A stretch of 64,000 nt of DNA, taken from an alpha proteobacterium BAL199. GTDB lineage: Bacteria; Pseudomonadota; Alphaproteobacteria; Thalassobaculales; Thalassobaculaceae. This document shows positions 26,397-36,711 of this stretch, piece after piece (positions within the stretch are counted from its first letter, which is position 1; every line of letters begins with the position of its first letter). The stretch spans positions 1 through 64,000 of the forward strand of contig ABHC01000011.1 of the NCBI GenBank assembly GCA_000171835.1. Reading direction: 5' to 3'. Under the pieces are notes generated by a model, which saw only the letters and a program-made list of their open reading frames with translations, was not told where the DNA came from and searched no databases. Both the position numbers and the translations under genes were made by a program.

Positions 26397-29300
26397 ATGC
26401 CCCCGATGCCGACCGCCAGCGCCGCTGCCCCGCTTCCCGCCGTCGCCTCGACCAACCCCGCCCTCGATGCGCTGAACTGGCGCTGCATCGGCCCGTCGCG
26501 CGGCGGCCGGGTGGTGGCGGTCGCCGGCGATGCCAACGATCCGATGACCTTCTACTTCGGGGCGTGCGCCGGCGGGGTGTGGAAGACCGTCGACGGCGGG
26601 GTGTACTGGCGCTGCGTGACCGATGGCTACCTGACCAGCGCCACCATCGGCGCGCTGGCGGTGGCGCGCTCGGACAGCAACGTGGTGTATGCCGGCACCG
26701 GCGAGACCACGATCCGGCTGGACGTGTCGTTCGGCGACGGCATGTACCGCTCGACCGACGCCGGGCGGACCTGGAAGCACATCGGCCTGAAGGAGACCCG
26801 GCACATCGGCCGGGTGCTGGTGCACCCGCGCGATCCGAACCTGGTCTATGTGGCGGCCCTGGGCGACGCCTTCGGCGCCAACCCGGAACGCGGGGTCTAC
26901 CGTTCCAAGGACGGCGGCGAGACCTGGGAGCATGTGCTGGAGCGCGGTTCGGACGCCGGCTGCGTCGACATGTCGATGGACCCGAACAACCCCCGCATCC
27001 TGTTCGCGGCGTTCTGGCAGGCGCGCCGCAACTTCTGGAACCTGTCGAGCGGCGGGCCGGGCAGCGGGCTGTTCCGCTCCACCGATGGCGGCGACACCTG
27101 GGAACCGGTGACCGGCGGCGGCTTCCCCGACGGCATGCTCGGCAAGGTCGGCGTGTCGGTGTCGGAGGCCAAGGCCGGGCGGGTGTTCGCGCTGGTCGAG
27201 GCCGAGGGCGACAAGATCGGGCTGTACCGCTCCGACGACTACGGCAAGTCCTGGACCCAGGTGTGCCGCAACCGCGACCTGATGCACCGGCCCTGGTACT
27301 ACACCCACGTGTTCGCCTGTCCGGACCAGGCCGACACGGTGTACGTCACCAATCTGCAGATGTGGAAGTCGACCGACGGCGGCGTCAGCTTCAAGGAGAT
27401 CACCACCCCGCACGGCGACAACCACGATCTGTGGATCGACCCGGCCAACCCGCGCCGCATGGTCGAGGGCAATGACGGCGGGGCCTGCGTGTCGTTCAAC
27501 GGCGGGGAGTCCTGGTCGTCGATCTACAACCAGAACACCGCCCAGTTCTACCGCATGGACATCGACAACCAGCACCCCTACCGGGTGTACGCGACCCAGC
27601 AGGACAACACCTCGATCAGCGTGCCGAGCGCGTCCGAATGGGGCGTGATCACGCTGGCCGACGCCACCTACCCCGGCACCGGCGAGAGCGGGTTCGTCGC
27701 GGTTCATCCCGAGGACGCCAACATCGTCTATGTCGGGGCCATCGGCTCCAGCCCGGGTGGCGCCGGGGCGCTGCAGCGCTACGACCACCGCACCCGGCAG
27801 GTCCAACTGGTCAACGTCTGGCCCGAGGAGTCGACCGGCATCGCGCCGCGCGACCTGAAGTACCGGTTCGCCTGGACCTTCCCGATCCTGTTCTCGCCGC
27901 ACGACAGCAACACGCTGTACGTCGGCGGCAACCACGTGTTCCGCACCCGCAACGAGGGGACCAGCTGGGACTGCATCTCGCCGGACCTCAGCCTGAACGA
28001 CATAGCCCGCCAGGACTATTCCGGCGGCACCCTGACCCGCGACAGCGCCGGGGCGGAAACCCATGCGTCCTGCGCCTGCGTGCACGAGTCGAAGCACCGC
28101 AAGGGCGAGCTGTGGGCCAGCACCGACGACGGGCTGGTCCATGTCAGCCGCAACGACGGCGGCTCGTGGCAGAACGTCACCCCCCCGGATATGCCGGAAC
28201 TGGCCTATGTCGGCAGCGTGGAAGTCTCGGCCCACGACGCCGACACGGTCTATGTTTCGGCGACCCGCTACAAGCTGGCCGACTACAAGCCGTATCTGTT
28301 CCGCAGCACCGACAGCGGCAAGACCTGGCAGTCGATCAACGGAGACCTACCGGGCGACGAGATCACCCGGGTTCTGCGCGCCGACACCGAGCGGGCCGGC
28401 CTGCTGTTCACCGGCACCGAAACCGGGGTGTTCTTCAGCCTGGACGACGGCGCCCGCTGGACCCGCATGGGCGGCGGCTTCCCGGTGGTGCCGGTTTATG
28501 ACCTGAAGCTCAAGGACGCCGATCTGGTGGCCGCGACCCACGGCCGGTCGTTCTGGATCCTCGACGACATCACCCCGCTGCGCGCCATAGCGGCGGCCAA
28601 GGCGACCAAGCTGTTCACTCCGCGCACCACGATCCGGCAGCGGCTGGCCTGGAGCGCGGGGCGCGGCAACCTGAGCGGCATCAGCTACGGCCCGGCGTTC
28701 GGCATCAACGGCAGCACCCATCTGGTCGAAGGGTTCGAGGGCGCGCGCATCCGTCATCACCTGGACGTCGGCGAGAACCCGCCGGCCGGTGCGATCATCT
28801 ATTACCAGCTGGCCGAGAATGCCGACGCTCCGGTACGCCTGACGATCCGGGATTCCGGTGGTGGCGAGGTGGTCAGCTTCAGCAGCGCCGACAAGGATGC
28901 GCCGCACCAGCGCCGACCCGGTACCAAGGCCGGCCTGAACCGGTTCGTCTGGGATCTGCGGTACGCGGCACCGGAGAAGCTCGACCCGGCGCTCAGCGGC
29001 CTGAAGGTCAAGCCGTTCGCCGGCGACGGCGACGGCCAGCCCGGCCCAACAGCGGTACCCGGTTCCTACACGGTCGAACTGGAGGTCGGCGGAGTGACCC
29101 AGAAAGCAGAGTTCGAGGTCGTCCCCGATCCGCGCCTGAAGGTCACCGAGGACGAATTCACCGAGCAGTTCGCCCTCCTGCAGGCGCTCAGCGACAGCCT
29201 GTCGGAGCTGAACAGCGCGGTGAACAACCTGCGCTGCCTGAAGCGCCAGCTTGCCGACCTCGGCGGTCGTCTGGGCGACGACCACGCGGCGCTGCGCGAG

Positions 29301-29603
29301 CAGGCCGACGCTCTGACCAAGGGCCTCGGTGCCGTCGAGGGCGTACTGGTCGATGTGCACCGGGAGTCGCCGCGCGACGTGCTGCGCCACCCGGCCGGCC
29401 TCAACGACACCTTGGTCGACCTGATCAGCGTGGCTGCGATCGCCGACGCCGCCCCGACCTCTCAGGCCCACGAGGTTTCGGCTGAGATCATGGCCAGGGT
29501 CGAGGCCCAGATCGACGCGTACAACGATCTGATCGCCAAGGACGTACCGGCCCTGAACAAGGCACTGACTGCTGCCGGAATCGGCGTTCTGGGCACCGCG
29601 TAA
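26397..29603 (+). CDS. Giant BNR/Asp-box (VPS10/sortilin-like) beta-propeller protein
   Basis: 1068 aa. At least nine Asp-box (S-x-D-x-G-x-T-W) copies mark propeller blades between about 70 and 700, for example STDAGRTWKHI, SKDGGETWEHV, STDGGDTWEPV, SDDYGKSWTQV, STDSGKTWQSI and SLDDGARWTRM. The last 350 residues have an immunoglobulin-like region and a helical C-terminus. Similar proteins are annotated as glycosyl hydrolase or sortilin-like, without proven activity. The N-terminus (MPPMPTASAAAPLPAVAS) is not a convincing signal peptide. A second in-frame ATG is at 26406. A small membrane protein gene follows 27 nt later. Confidence 0.85.
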   Translation: MPPMPTASAAAPLPAVASTNPALDALNWRCIGPSRGGRVVAVAGDANDPMTFYFGACAGGVWKTVDGGVYWRCVTDGYLTSATIGALAVARSDSNVVYAGTGETTIRLDVSFGDGMYRSTDAGRTWKHIGLKETRHIGRVLVHPRDPNLVYVAALGDAFGANPERGVYRSKDGGETWEHVLERGSDAGCVDMSMDPNNPRILFAAFWQARRNFWNLSSGGPGSGLFRSTDGGDTWEPVTGGGFPDGMLGKVGVSVSEAKAGRVFALVEAEGDKIGLYRSDDYGKSWTQVCRNRDLMHRPWYYTHVFACPDQADTVYVTNLQMWKSTDGGVSFKEITTPHGDNHDLWIDPANPRRMVEGNDGGACVSFNGGESWSSIYNQNTAQFYRMDIDNQHPYRVYATQQDNTSISVPSASEWGVITLADATYPGTGESGFVAVHPEDANIVYVGAIGSSPGGAGALQRYDHRTRQVQLVNVWPEESTGIAPRDLKYRFAWTFPILFSPHDSNTLYVGGNHVFRTRNEGTSWDCISPDLSLNDIARQDYSGGTLTRDSAGAETHASCACVHESKHRKGELWASTDDGLVHVSRNDGGSWQNVTPPDMPELAYVGSVEVSAHDADTVYVSATRYKLADYKPYLFRSTDSGKTWQSINGDLPGDEITRVLRADTERAGLLFTGTETGVFFSLDDGARWTRMGGGFPVVPVYDLKLKDADLVAATHGRSFWILDDITPLRAIAAAKATKLFTPRTTIRQRLAWSAGRGNLSGISYGPAFGINGSTHLVEGFEGARIRHHLDVGENPPAGAIIYYQLAENADAPVRLTIRDSGGGEVVSFSSADKDAPHQRRPGTKAGLNRFVWDLRYAAPEKLDPALSGLKVKPFAGDGDGQPGPTAVPGSYTVELEVGGVTQKAEFEVVPDPRLKVTEDEFTEQFALLQALSDSLSELNSAVNNLRCLKRQLADLGGRLGDDHAALREQADALTKGLGAVEGVLVDVHRESPRDVLRHPAGLNDTLVDLISVAAIADAAPTSQAHEVSAEIMARVEAQIDAYNDLIAKDVPALNKALTAAGIGVLGTA

Positions 29604-29630
29604 CACCACCACCAACCGCAGGAGGACATC

Positions 29631-29780
29631 ATGGACTTCATCGAACAGCTCTTCGGCATTTCCCCCGACGGCGGCGACGGCTCAACCGAGGCGATGTACA
29701 TCGTCGCCCTGGCGGCGATCGTGCTGCTGTTCACCGCCCGCCCGCTGCTGCGCAAGCTGGCTGCCCGCCGCCACGACTGA
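29631..29780 (+). CDS. Small single-pass membrane protein (49 aa) behind the propeller gene
   Basis: Codes for MDFIEQLFGISPDGGDGSTE, one hydrophobic helix (AMYIVALAAIVLLFTA), then a basic tail RPLLRKLAARRHD. AGGAGGA stands 4-5 nt before the ATG, one of the best ribosome sites in the window, and the codons use the local GC-rich third positions. The charge pattern predicts the C-terminus in the cytoplasm. It is 27 nt downstream of the propeller gene and 42 nt before the MFS gene, so probably cotranscribed. No family recognised. Confidence 0.7.
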   Translation: MDFIEQLFGISPDGGDGSTEAMYIVALAAIVLLFTARPLLRKLAARRHD

Positions 29781-29822
29781 CGGGGCCGCGGTTCTCGCCG
29801 CTCCATGGATTGACGAACACTC

Positions 29823-31025
29823 ATGCTGAAGCAACCGAAGGGCTTCTGGAGCCTGTTCGGCACGGACGTGATCGTGCGCACCGGTTACCAGATGGGCAAG
29901 ACGCCGGTGCTGCCGATGTTCGCCGCCGCCGTTGGCGCCGGTGAGCTGATGATCGGCACGATCGTCGCGGTGTCCACGATGACCGGAATGGTCTCCAAGC
30001 CGCTGATCGGCGCGCTATCGGATCGCTGGGGCCGCAAGCTGTGGTTCTTCGCGGCGCTGATCCTGTTTTCGGGCACGCCGTTCCTCTATCAGCTGGTGGA
30101 CACGCCGGAGCAGTTGCTGGCGCTTCGGTTGTTCCACGGCAGCGCCACGGCGATCTTCGGTCCGATCACCCTGGCCCTGGTCGCGGAGATGGAGCGTACC
30201 GGGCGCGCCACCCGGCTCGGCTGGTTCGGGCTGGCGCGCGAGTTCGGCTATCTGCTGGCGCCGACCATTGCGGGATGGATGCTGCTGACGTTCGAGGATC
30301 CGGCCAACCTGTTCACGGTAATCGGCCTGTTTAGTTGTCTCGCCTTTCTGCCGTCGGCCTTCGTGCGGTTCAACGAAACCCCGATCCAGGCGCAGCGGGC
30401 GAGCCGTCCAAGCATCCTGCGACAGCTCGCGTCCGGGTTCGCTCACACCGCGACCCGGGTCGAGATGTGGTTTGCCGGCTCACTGGAGATGACGGTGTAT
30501 TCCGTCACCTATGGCCTGAAGGCGTTCCTGCCGTTGTTCGCGATCCAGGAGGCCGGGTACGGCGTGCTGGCAGCCGGCGTGTTCTTCACCGTCCAGGAAG
30601 CGGCCCACATCGCCTCGCGACCGGTTGGCGGCTGGTTCGGCGACCGGGTTGGTTATCTGGCGGGCATTGCCGCCGGGATGATCCTGATCGCTGTGGCGCT
30701 GCTGTGGTTGCCGACCGTGTCGACCACCTCGGAGCTGTTCACGGTTGCGGCGTTGAGCGGGATCGGCCAGGGGCTGATCTTCCCCTCCACGCTCGCGATG
30801 GTCGGTAACGCGGTCAATTCGGGACATCTGGGTCTGGGAATGGGCGTGTACGGCACGCTGAAGAACCTCGGCAAGGTCGCGGGGCCACTGGTGGCCGGAG
30901 GATTGCTGGAGGTGCTGCCCTATGCGACGTTGTTCCGGGGATTGGCGGGCTTCGCCCTGCTGGCTGCCATCGTCGTGCTGCTGGCGCACCGTCACCGCCG
31001 CCGTCTGGTCGCGCAGCGCCCCTAG
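29823..31025 (+). CDS. MFS transporter
   Basis: 400 aa with 12 predicted membrane helices. The loop 2-3 signature is GALSDRWGRKLW; the halves are linked by an ARG-rich cytoplasmic segment (FNETPIQAQRASRPSILRQ). Drug/sugar-efflux-like members look similar, but the substrate is not readable. It lies after the propeller and small membrane protein genes on the same strand and converges with a PAS kinase 6 nt away. Confidence 0.88.
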   Translation: MLKQPKGFWSLFGTDVIVRTGYQMGKTPVLPMFAAAVGAGELMIGTIVAVSTMTGMVSKPLIGALSDRWGRKLWFFAALILFSGTPFLYQLVDTPEQLLALRLFHGSATAIFGPITLALVAEMERTGRATRLGWFGLAREFGYLLAPTIAGWMLLTFEDPANLFTVIGLFSCLAFLPSAFVRFNETPIQAQRASRPSILRQLASGFAHTATRVEMWFAGSLEMTVYSVTYGLKAFLPLFAIQEAGYGVLAAGVFFTVQEAAHIASRPVGGWFGDRVGYLAGIAAGMILIAVALLWLPTVSTTSELFTVAALSGIGQGLIFPSTLAMVGNAVNSGHLGLGMGVYGTLKNLGKVAGPLVAGGLLEVLPYATLFRGLAGFALLAAIVVLLAHRHRRRLVAQRP

Positions 31026-31031
31026 GCTGGG

Positions 31032-33047
31032 TCAGGCCGGCAGCCGGACCGTAACCGTGGTGCCGATCCCGATCTGGCTCTCGAGCGTCAGTGTTCCGCT
31101 GTGCAGTTCGACCAGCGCGTTGGAGAGCGCCAACCCAAGTCCGGTGCCTTCGCGGCCACGGCGGTCGGCGCCGTCGATCTGCTCGAACGGTCGCAGCAGC
31201 CGCGGCAGCTCCTCTTCCGGAATGCCGATACCGTTGTCGGCGACGTACATGGCCACGCCGTCGTCGTGGACCCGCACGCCAAGGCGAACCCGTCCACCTG
31301 CCGGCGTGAAGGTGATGGCATTGGCCAGCAGGTTGATCAGCACCTGCTTGATCGCACGGACGTCGACGTTCACGACCAAGGCCGGGTCGGGCAGCTCGAC
31401 CTGCAGGACCAGGTCGGCTTCGGCCGCGCGCCCGCGCATCATGCGGCCGACCGCGCCGATGATCGATGCCAGCGCCTCCTTCTCCTTGTGCAAGCGGTAC
31501 TTGCCGGCCTCGATCTTCGACATGTCGAGGATGTCGTTGATCAGGCTGAGCAGGTGATGCCCGCTGGCGTGGATGTCGTCGGCGTATTCCTTGTAGCGCT
31601 TGGCGCCGAGCGGGCCGAACGCCTCGGTCTTCAGGATCTCGGAGAAGCCCAGAACTGCGTTCAGCGGCGTGCGCAACTCGTGGCTCATGTTCGCCAGGAA
31701 TTGCGACTTGGTCCGGCTGGCCGCCTCTGCACGCTCCTTCTCGCGGGTCAGCATGTCGGTCATGCGCGCCAGATGCTCGGCGTGCTGTTCAGCGTCGGCG
31801 CGGGCGGCGTGGAGCGCCTGGACCTGCGCCTCCAGGGTTTGTTCCTTGACCTTCAAATCAGTGGCGTCAGTCGCGGTGATGACGACACCGCCATCCGCAG
31901 TCAGCCGCTCGCGGATCAGGAAGATCCGACCGTCGGCGGAACGCCGCTCCAACTCGGTGAACGACCCACGTGGCAACGCCAAACGCTCGGCAGCGGTGAC
32001 CGGCCGGCCGTCGATATGCATCGTGCTAGCGGAGGTCTTGGTGACCGTTAATACCGTCTCCTCCAGCGTCATTCCGACCCGGAAGGTAACGGCCGGCGAG
32101 AACAGCTCGAACGACTGGTTCCAGATGACCAGGCGCTCCTCCCGGTCGAACAGCGCAACCGCCTGTTCGGTGGCGTCGACGGTATCGCGCAGTAACCGCC
32201 GGCTGCGCTCAAGCTCGGTGATCTCGGTGGCGACATTGACGGAGCCGCCGTCGTCCATCCGGCGCTCGCGGATCAGGAAGACCCGTCCGTCCTTCTGGGT
32301 AATCTGGATCGGCTCGCCATCGGCGTTGCGGTGACGCACGAGCCGCCACTGGATGAACGCCTCGATCGTGTCGAACCCGACATTGGCCGGATCCGCGCCG
32401 ATCGATACCTGGCGCAGCAGGTCTTCGAACCGCCGTCCGGGCAGAAGCCTTGCATCGCCTAGTCCCGACATACTTGCCCAGGTCTGATTGCACAGGACTA
32501 GCCGCGAGCTGGAATCGAACACCGCGAACGGGTCGGGGCTGGCGTCCAGAGCATCGATCAGGCGCCGCTCGGCGCGCCGTGCCCGTTGCTCCAACTCGCG
32601 CATACGGATCTCATCGGCACGACGGTCCGTGACGTCCCGCGCGTAAATGGCCAGTCCACCGGCAAACGCCGTTACCTTGATTGACATCACGCTCGGCTGG
32701 CCGTCGATGCGCAGGGCCAGATCGAAGGCGTCCGGAATGCCGCTGTCCAGCACGCGCAGCAGCCGATCGGCGGCGCCCGGGATCGGCCAAGCGGTGATCG
32801 CCGGCAGGAACGACGTACCGATCAGGGTATCGGAGGGTTTGCCCAGCAGCTGCTCGGCCCCGGCGTTGACCACCGTCCACACCAAGTCGACTGTCTTGCC
32901 GTCGCCGCCCAACACCGGGCGCAACGCCATCAGCCCTTGGAAAGCACTGTCCAGGAGCGCCTGCAACAGCTCGCGGTCCGGCGATGACGAATCCGACACC
33001 AGGTCGAGGGTGATTGGCTTGGGCATGGTTAAACCGGTCGATCCCAT
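31032..33047 (-). CDS. Soluble multi-PAS histidine kinase
   Basis: 671 aa: PAS at about 27-145, two PAS_7-type repeats at about 160-280 and 288-398 (each with a VLCNQTW or VIWNQSF motif and an IRERR/IRERL strand), a coiled coil 400-445, HisKA with H456 ([16 protein letters not shown]), HATPase with INLLANAITFTPAG, ADNGIGIP and GTGLGLAL. No membrane segment, no receiver. An alternative ATG is 7 codons in (33026); neither has a clear ribosome site. Third orphan PAS_7 kinase in the window. Confidence 0.9.
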   Translation of the reverse strand: MGSTGLTMPKPITLDLVSDSSSPDRELLQALLDSAFQGLMALRPVLGGDGKTVDLVWTVVNAGAEQLLGKPSDTLIGTSFLPAITAWPIPGAADRLLRVLDSGIPDAFDLALRIDGQPSVMSIKVTAFAGGLAIYARDVTDRRADEIRMRELEQRARRAERRLIDALDASPDPFAVFDSSSRLVLCNQTWASMSGLGDARLLPGRRFEDLLRQVSIGADPANVGFDTIEAFIQWRLVRHRNADGEPIQITQKDGRVFLIRERRMDDGGSVNVATEITELERSRRLLRDTVDATEQAVALFDREERLVIWNQSFELFSPAVTFRVGMTLEETVLTVTKTSASTMHIDGRPVTAAERLALPRGSFTELERRSADGRIFLIRERLTADGGVVITATDATDLKVKEQTLEAQVQALHAARADAEQHAEHLARMTDMLTREKERAEAASRTKSQFLANMSHELRTPLNAVLGFSEILKTEAFGPLGAKRYKEYADDIHASGHHLLSLINDILDMSKIEAGKYRLHKEKEALASIIGAVGRMMRGRAAEADLVLQVELPDPALVVNVDVRAIKQVLINLLANAITFTPAGGRVRLGVRVHDDGVAMYVADNGIGIPEEELPRLLRPFEQIDGADRRGREGTGLGLALSNALVELHSGTLTLESQIGIGTTVTVRLPA

Positions 33048-33111
33048 AAGGAGATCAAAGTGGCATAGCCGGGTTAACGGCCCGTAAAGAGGCCGAGGTT
33101 GCCCGAATCGC

Positions 33112-33429
33112 TCAAAGTGTCAGTGGTTTCGGGGCGTCCGGCTCGGTCTTTTCCGGCTTCGGCGGCGAAGTGTCGTCTTGGGTTGGGGAGTGCCGCCGGA
33201 TGATGATGTCGCCGTTCGGCATGACCTCCGGCGGTTGGTAGCTCTGGAGTTGATCCATCAGCATACGCAGGCCGTCAACGATTGCTGCCGCACCTTCCTG
33301 CAGCCGTTCGGTCGGGCTGGGCGGTTTCTGTCCGTCGCTCTGCGCGAGCGCACCGGTTGTCGAGGCACAGACCAGCAGGATCGCGGCAACGGAAGCGGTG
33401 AAGCGGCTCATCGTCAAAAAATCAGCCAT
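33112..33429 (-). CDS. Small exported hypothetical protein
   Basis: 105 aa. Signal peptide: basic MSRF then ASVAAILLVCASTTGALAQ with cleavage expected after ALA. The mature part contains PTERLQEGAAAIVDGLRMLM and a conserved-looking PPEVMPNGDIIIRR, then a proline- and lysine-rich tail. Proteins with the MPNGDIIIRR block occur in other alphaproteobacteria without known role. An alternative ATG is at 33411. It lies 21 bp downstream of the YbbP-like permease on the same strand. Confidence 0.65.
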   Translation of the reverse strand: MADFLTMSRFTASVAAILLVCASTTGALAQSDGQKPPSPTERLQEGAAAIVDGLRMLMDQLQSYQPPEVMPNGDIIIRRHSPTQDDTSPPKPEKTEPDAPKPLTL

Positions 33430-33450
33430 GAATACGGCGGCATCATGGCC

Positions 33451-35985
33451 TCATTCATTGCGCAGCAGCGGTGCCGGCTTCTGGCCCAGGGCCTGCCAAG
33501 TGCCGGCAAAGCCAAATGCCAAGGTGATCGTGGTCGCAATCGTGGCGACGACGGCAACCACCTCCGGCGCCAGGACGAAGTCGGCCCGCATCACCTGGGT
33601 TACGACGACGAAGGCTGCCGCCGAACCAACTACCGCCGCGATCGCCGCGGTGACCAGACCGAGGATGCCGTACTCCAGCGCGTAGGCCTTCAGGATGCGC
33701 GCCCGGGTCGCGCCCAGGACTTTCAGGATGACCGCGTCGCGCACCCGTCCGGCGTGACCGGCGGCTATCGCGCCGGCCAGGACCAGCGTGCCAGCCAGTA
33801 GGGTGACGGCAGCCGTGGCGCGGACCGCTGTCGATACCGCCCGCAGGATGCGGTCGGCGGCTTCGATGGCGTCCTTCACCCGGATGGCCGTCACATTCGG
33901 CAGGGCGTCAGTCACTTGGCGCTGCACCGCCGCCTCTGCCTTCGGGTCGTCGACCCGCACGGTGGCAATAACCGAGTGCGGGGCCGCCTCCAAGGTTCCA
34001 GGTGCGAACACGAAGATGAAGTTCATCGACATCGACGACCAGTCGATCCGGCGCAGGTTGGCGATGGTCGCGGTGATCGGGCGGCCGAGCACGTTCAGCG
34101 TGATGGTGTCGCCGATCCCGACGCCAAAGTCGCCGGCAATCCGGGCATCGAAGGAGATCAGCGGCGGTCCGGCGTAGTCCGGTGCCCACCATTCGCCGGC
34201 GACAACCTCGGACCCGTCAGGCGGGGTCGCGGAGTAGGTCAGGCCACGATCGCCGCGCAGGGCCCACGCCGAGTCCGGATCGACGGTCAAAGTCTCGGCG
34301 TCCACGCCGTTCACCTGGGCGATCCGACCGCGCACCATCGGTGTGGTCCGAACCTCGGACACAGATGGAATACCGTCGACGATCGCTTGGAACCGATCGG
34401 TCTGGTCCGGCTGGATGTCGATGAAGAAGAACGCCGGCGCCTGTTCCGGAATGCGCTCGGTGACTTGCCGCACCAGATTTGCCTGGATCAACGCCACCGC
34501 GATCAGAACCGTCAGGCCCAGGCCCAACGCCAGCACGACGCCGGGAGTCGGGGCACCCGGTCGGTGCAGGTTGGCGAGGGCAATCCTCAGCTCCGGGTCG
34601 CGCGGCCGCCCGGCGCGGCGTGCCGCGGCCATCACCAAGGAGGCCGCCCCCAGGAACAGCCCGAACGCGCCGATCGATCCAGCGATAAACCACGCGGCGA
34701 ACGCCCGGTCTGGGGTGGTGGCGACTGCCAGCACCGCTAACAATGCGACGGCCGCCGCGGTCGCAATCATGAACGCGACGCGCGGCCGGCCCGCAAGCGG
34801 GGCGACCACGGCGCGGAACAGCGCGGCGGCCTTGACCTGTCCTGCCCGGCCCAGCGGCCACAGTGAAAATGCCAGCGCGGTCAGAAGCCCATAGAGCGCC
34901 GCTATAAGAAGCGGCGCGGGGTAGATCCGGATCGGCAAATCGAACGGCAGCATCGATCCGGCCAAGGCTGACGCCGCCAGTGGCGCGGCTGCTCCGACGA
35001 CCAGACCGGCCATGGTTCCGACACTTGCCAGGATCAGCACGACGAGCAGATAGATGCGGAACACCAGTGCGCTCGGCGCGCCGAGGCATTTGAGGGTCGC
35101 AATGGTCTCGGTCTTGCCGTCCAGGTAGGTCTTCACCGCCATCGCCACGCCGACACCACCGACCAGCAGCGCGGTCAGGCCAACCAGGCTGAGGAACAAG
35201 GTGGTCCGGTCGACAAAGGTGTCGAATCCGGGAGCGGCGTTCTCCAGCGACCGGGTGCGCCAGCCGGCATCGGGGAACCGGCTGTCGAGTTCCTGCAGCC
35301 ATGCCTCGCGATTGGTCCCGGGACGAAGGACCACCCGGTAGTGGTAACGGATCAGCGATCCCACCTGCACCAGCCCGGTCGCCGGCAGGGCCGCCTCGGC
35401 CAGCATCAGGCGTGGACCGAAGCTCGCGAAGTTGACGATGCGGTCGGGTTCGCGCACCAGGGTCGCCCGCAGTTCCAGCGTGGCGTCGCCGACCTTCAGG
35501 CGGTCGCCGACGGCCAGGTCAAGCCGAGTAGCCAGCGACTCCTCGACAACTGTGCCGAACAGGCCGTCGCGTTCCGCCAGAGCCGCATCCAGACCGATAG
35601 CCGGTGCCAATTCGACCGCGCCGATCAGCGGATAGGTGTTGTCGATGGCCTTCAGCTCGATCAGCGAACGGGCGTCGCCGTCCGTGCGCCGCGCCATGGC
35701 GCGCATCGACACGATCTCCGACAGTCGGCCGGACTGGGCGAGGAAGTCGCGTTGCGCGCCGTCGGCGGGACGATGCACCAGGCGCAGATCGACATCGCCA
35801 CCGAGCAACCGGCGGGCATCGCCCTCCAGGCCGGCCATCATGGCCGAGGAGACCGACCCGACCGCGGCGATGGCCGCCACGCCGAGGGCGAGGCAGGCCA
35901 GAAAGATCCGGAAGCCCTTGATACCGGTGCGAAGCTCGCGACGGGCAAACCGCAGCGGCAGTGCGAAGGATAACGGCAAAGCCAT
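33451..35985 (-). CDS. ABC transporter permease, FtsX/YbbP type
   Basis: 844 aa, ten predicted membrane helices: one at the N-terminus (about 20-45), a large periplasmic domain, the first FtsX triplet (about 260-400), further helices, a second periplasmic domain and a second FtsX triplet at the C-terminus (about 720-835). This duplicated layout is that of YbbP. Partner ATPase YbbA-like protein is 5 nt upstream. The pair resembles LolCDE-type mechanotransmitters rather than a classic importer; in many bacteria ybbAP stands next to tesA, as here. Confidence 0.9.
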   Translation of the reverse strand: MALPLSFALPLRFARRELRTGIKGFRIFLACLALGVAAIAAVGSVSSAMMAGLEGDARRLLGGDVDLRLVHRPADGAQRDFLAQSGRLSEIVSMRAMARRTDGDARSLIELKAIDNTYPLIGAVELAPAIGLDAALAERDGLFGTVVEESLATRLDLAVGDRLKVGDATLELRATLVREPDRIVNFASFGPRLMLAEAALPATGLVQVGSLIRYHYRVVLRPGTNREAWLQELDSRFPDAGWRTRSLENAAPGFDTFVDRTTLFLSLVGLTALLVGGVGVAMAVKTYLDGKTETIATLKCLGAPSALVFRIYLLVVLILASVGTMAGLVVGAAAPLAASALAGSMLPFDLPIRIYPAPLLIAALYGLLTALAFSLWPLGRAGQVKAAALFRAVVAPLAGRPRVAFMIATAAAVALLAVLAVATTPDRAFAAWFIAGSIGAFGLFLGAASLVMAAARRAGRPRDPELRIALANLHRPGAPTPGVVLALGLGLTVLIAVALIQANLVRQVTERIPEQAPAFFFIDIQPDQTDRFQAIVDGIPSVSEVRTTPMVRGRIAQVNGVDAETLTVDPDSAWALRGDRGLTYSATPPDGSEVVAGEWWAPDYAGPPLISFDARIAGDFGVGIGDTITLNVLGRPITATIANLRRIDWSSMSMNFIFVFAPGTLEAAPHSVIATVRVDDPKAEAAVQRQVTDALPNVTAIRVKDAIEAADRILRAVSTAVRATAAVTLLAGTLVLAGAIAAGHAGRVRDAVILKVLGATRARILKAYALEYGILGLVTAAIAAVVGSAAAFVVVTQVMRADFVLAPEVVAVVATIATTITLAFGFAGTWQALGQKPAPLLRNE

Positions 35986-35990
35986 GGCGG

Positions 35991-36710
<720 letters not shown>

Positions 36711-36711
36711 C

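Noticed and set aside
26349-28235. A 628-codon open frame on the minus strand, antisense to the propeller gene
   Set aside because: It is the GC-driven shadow of the plus-strand gene: low-complexity Val/Gly/Arg-rich, no ribosome site, no family features, whereas the sense frame has regular Asp-box repeats.
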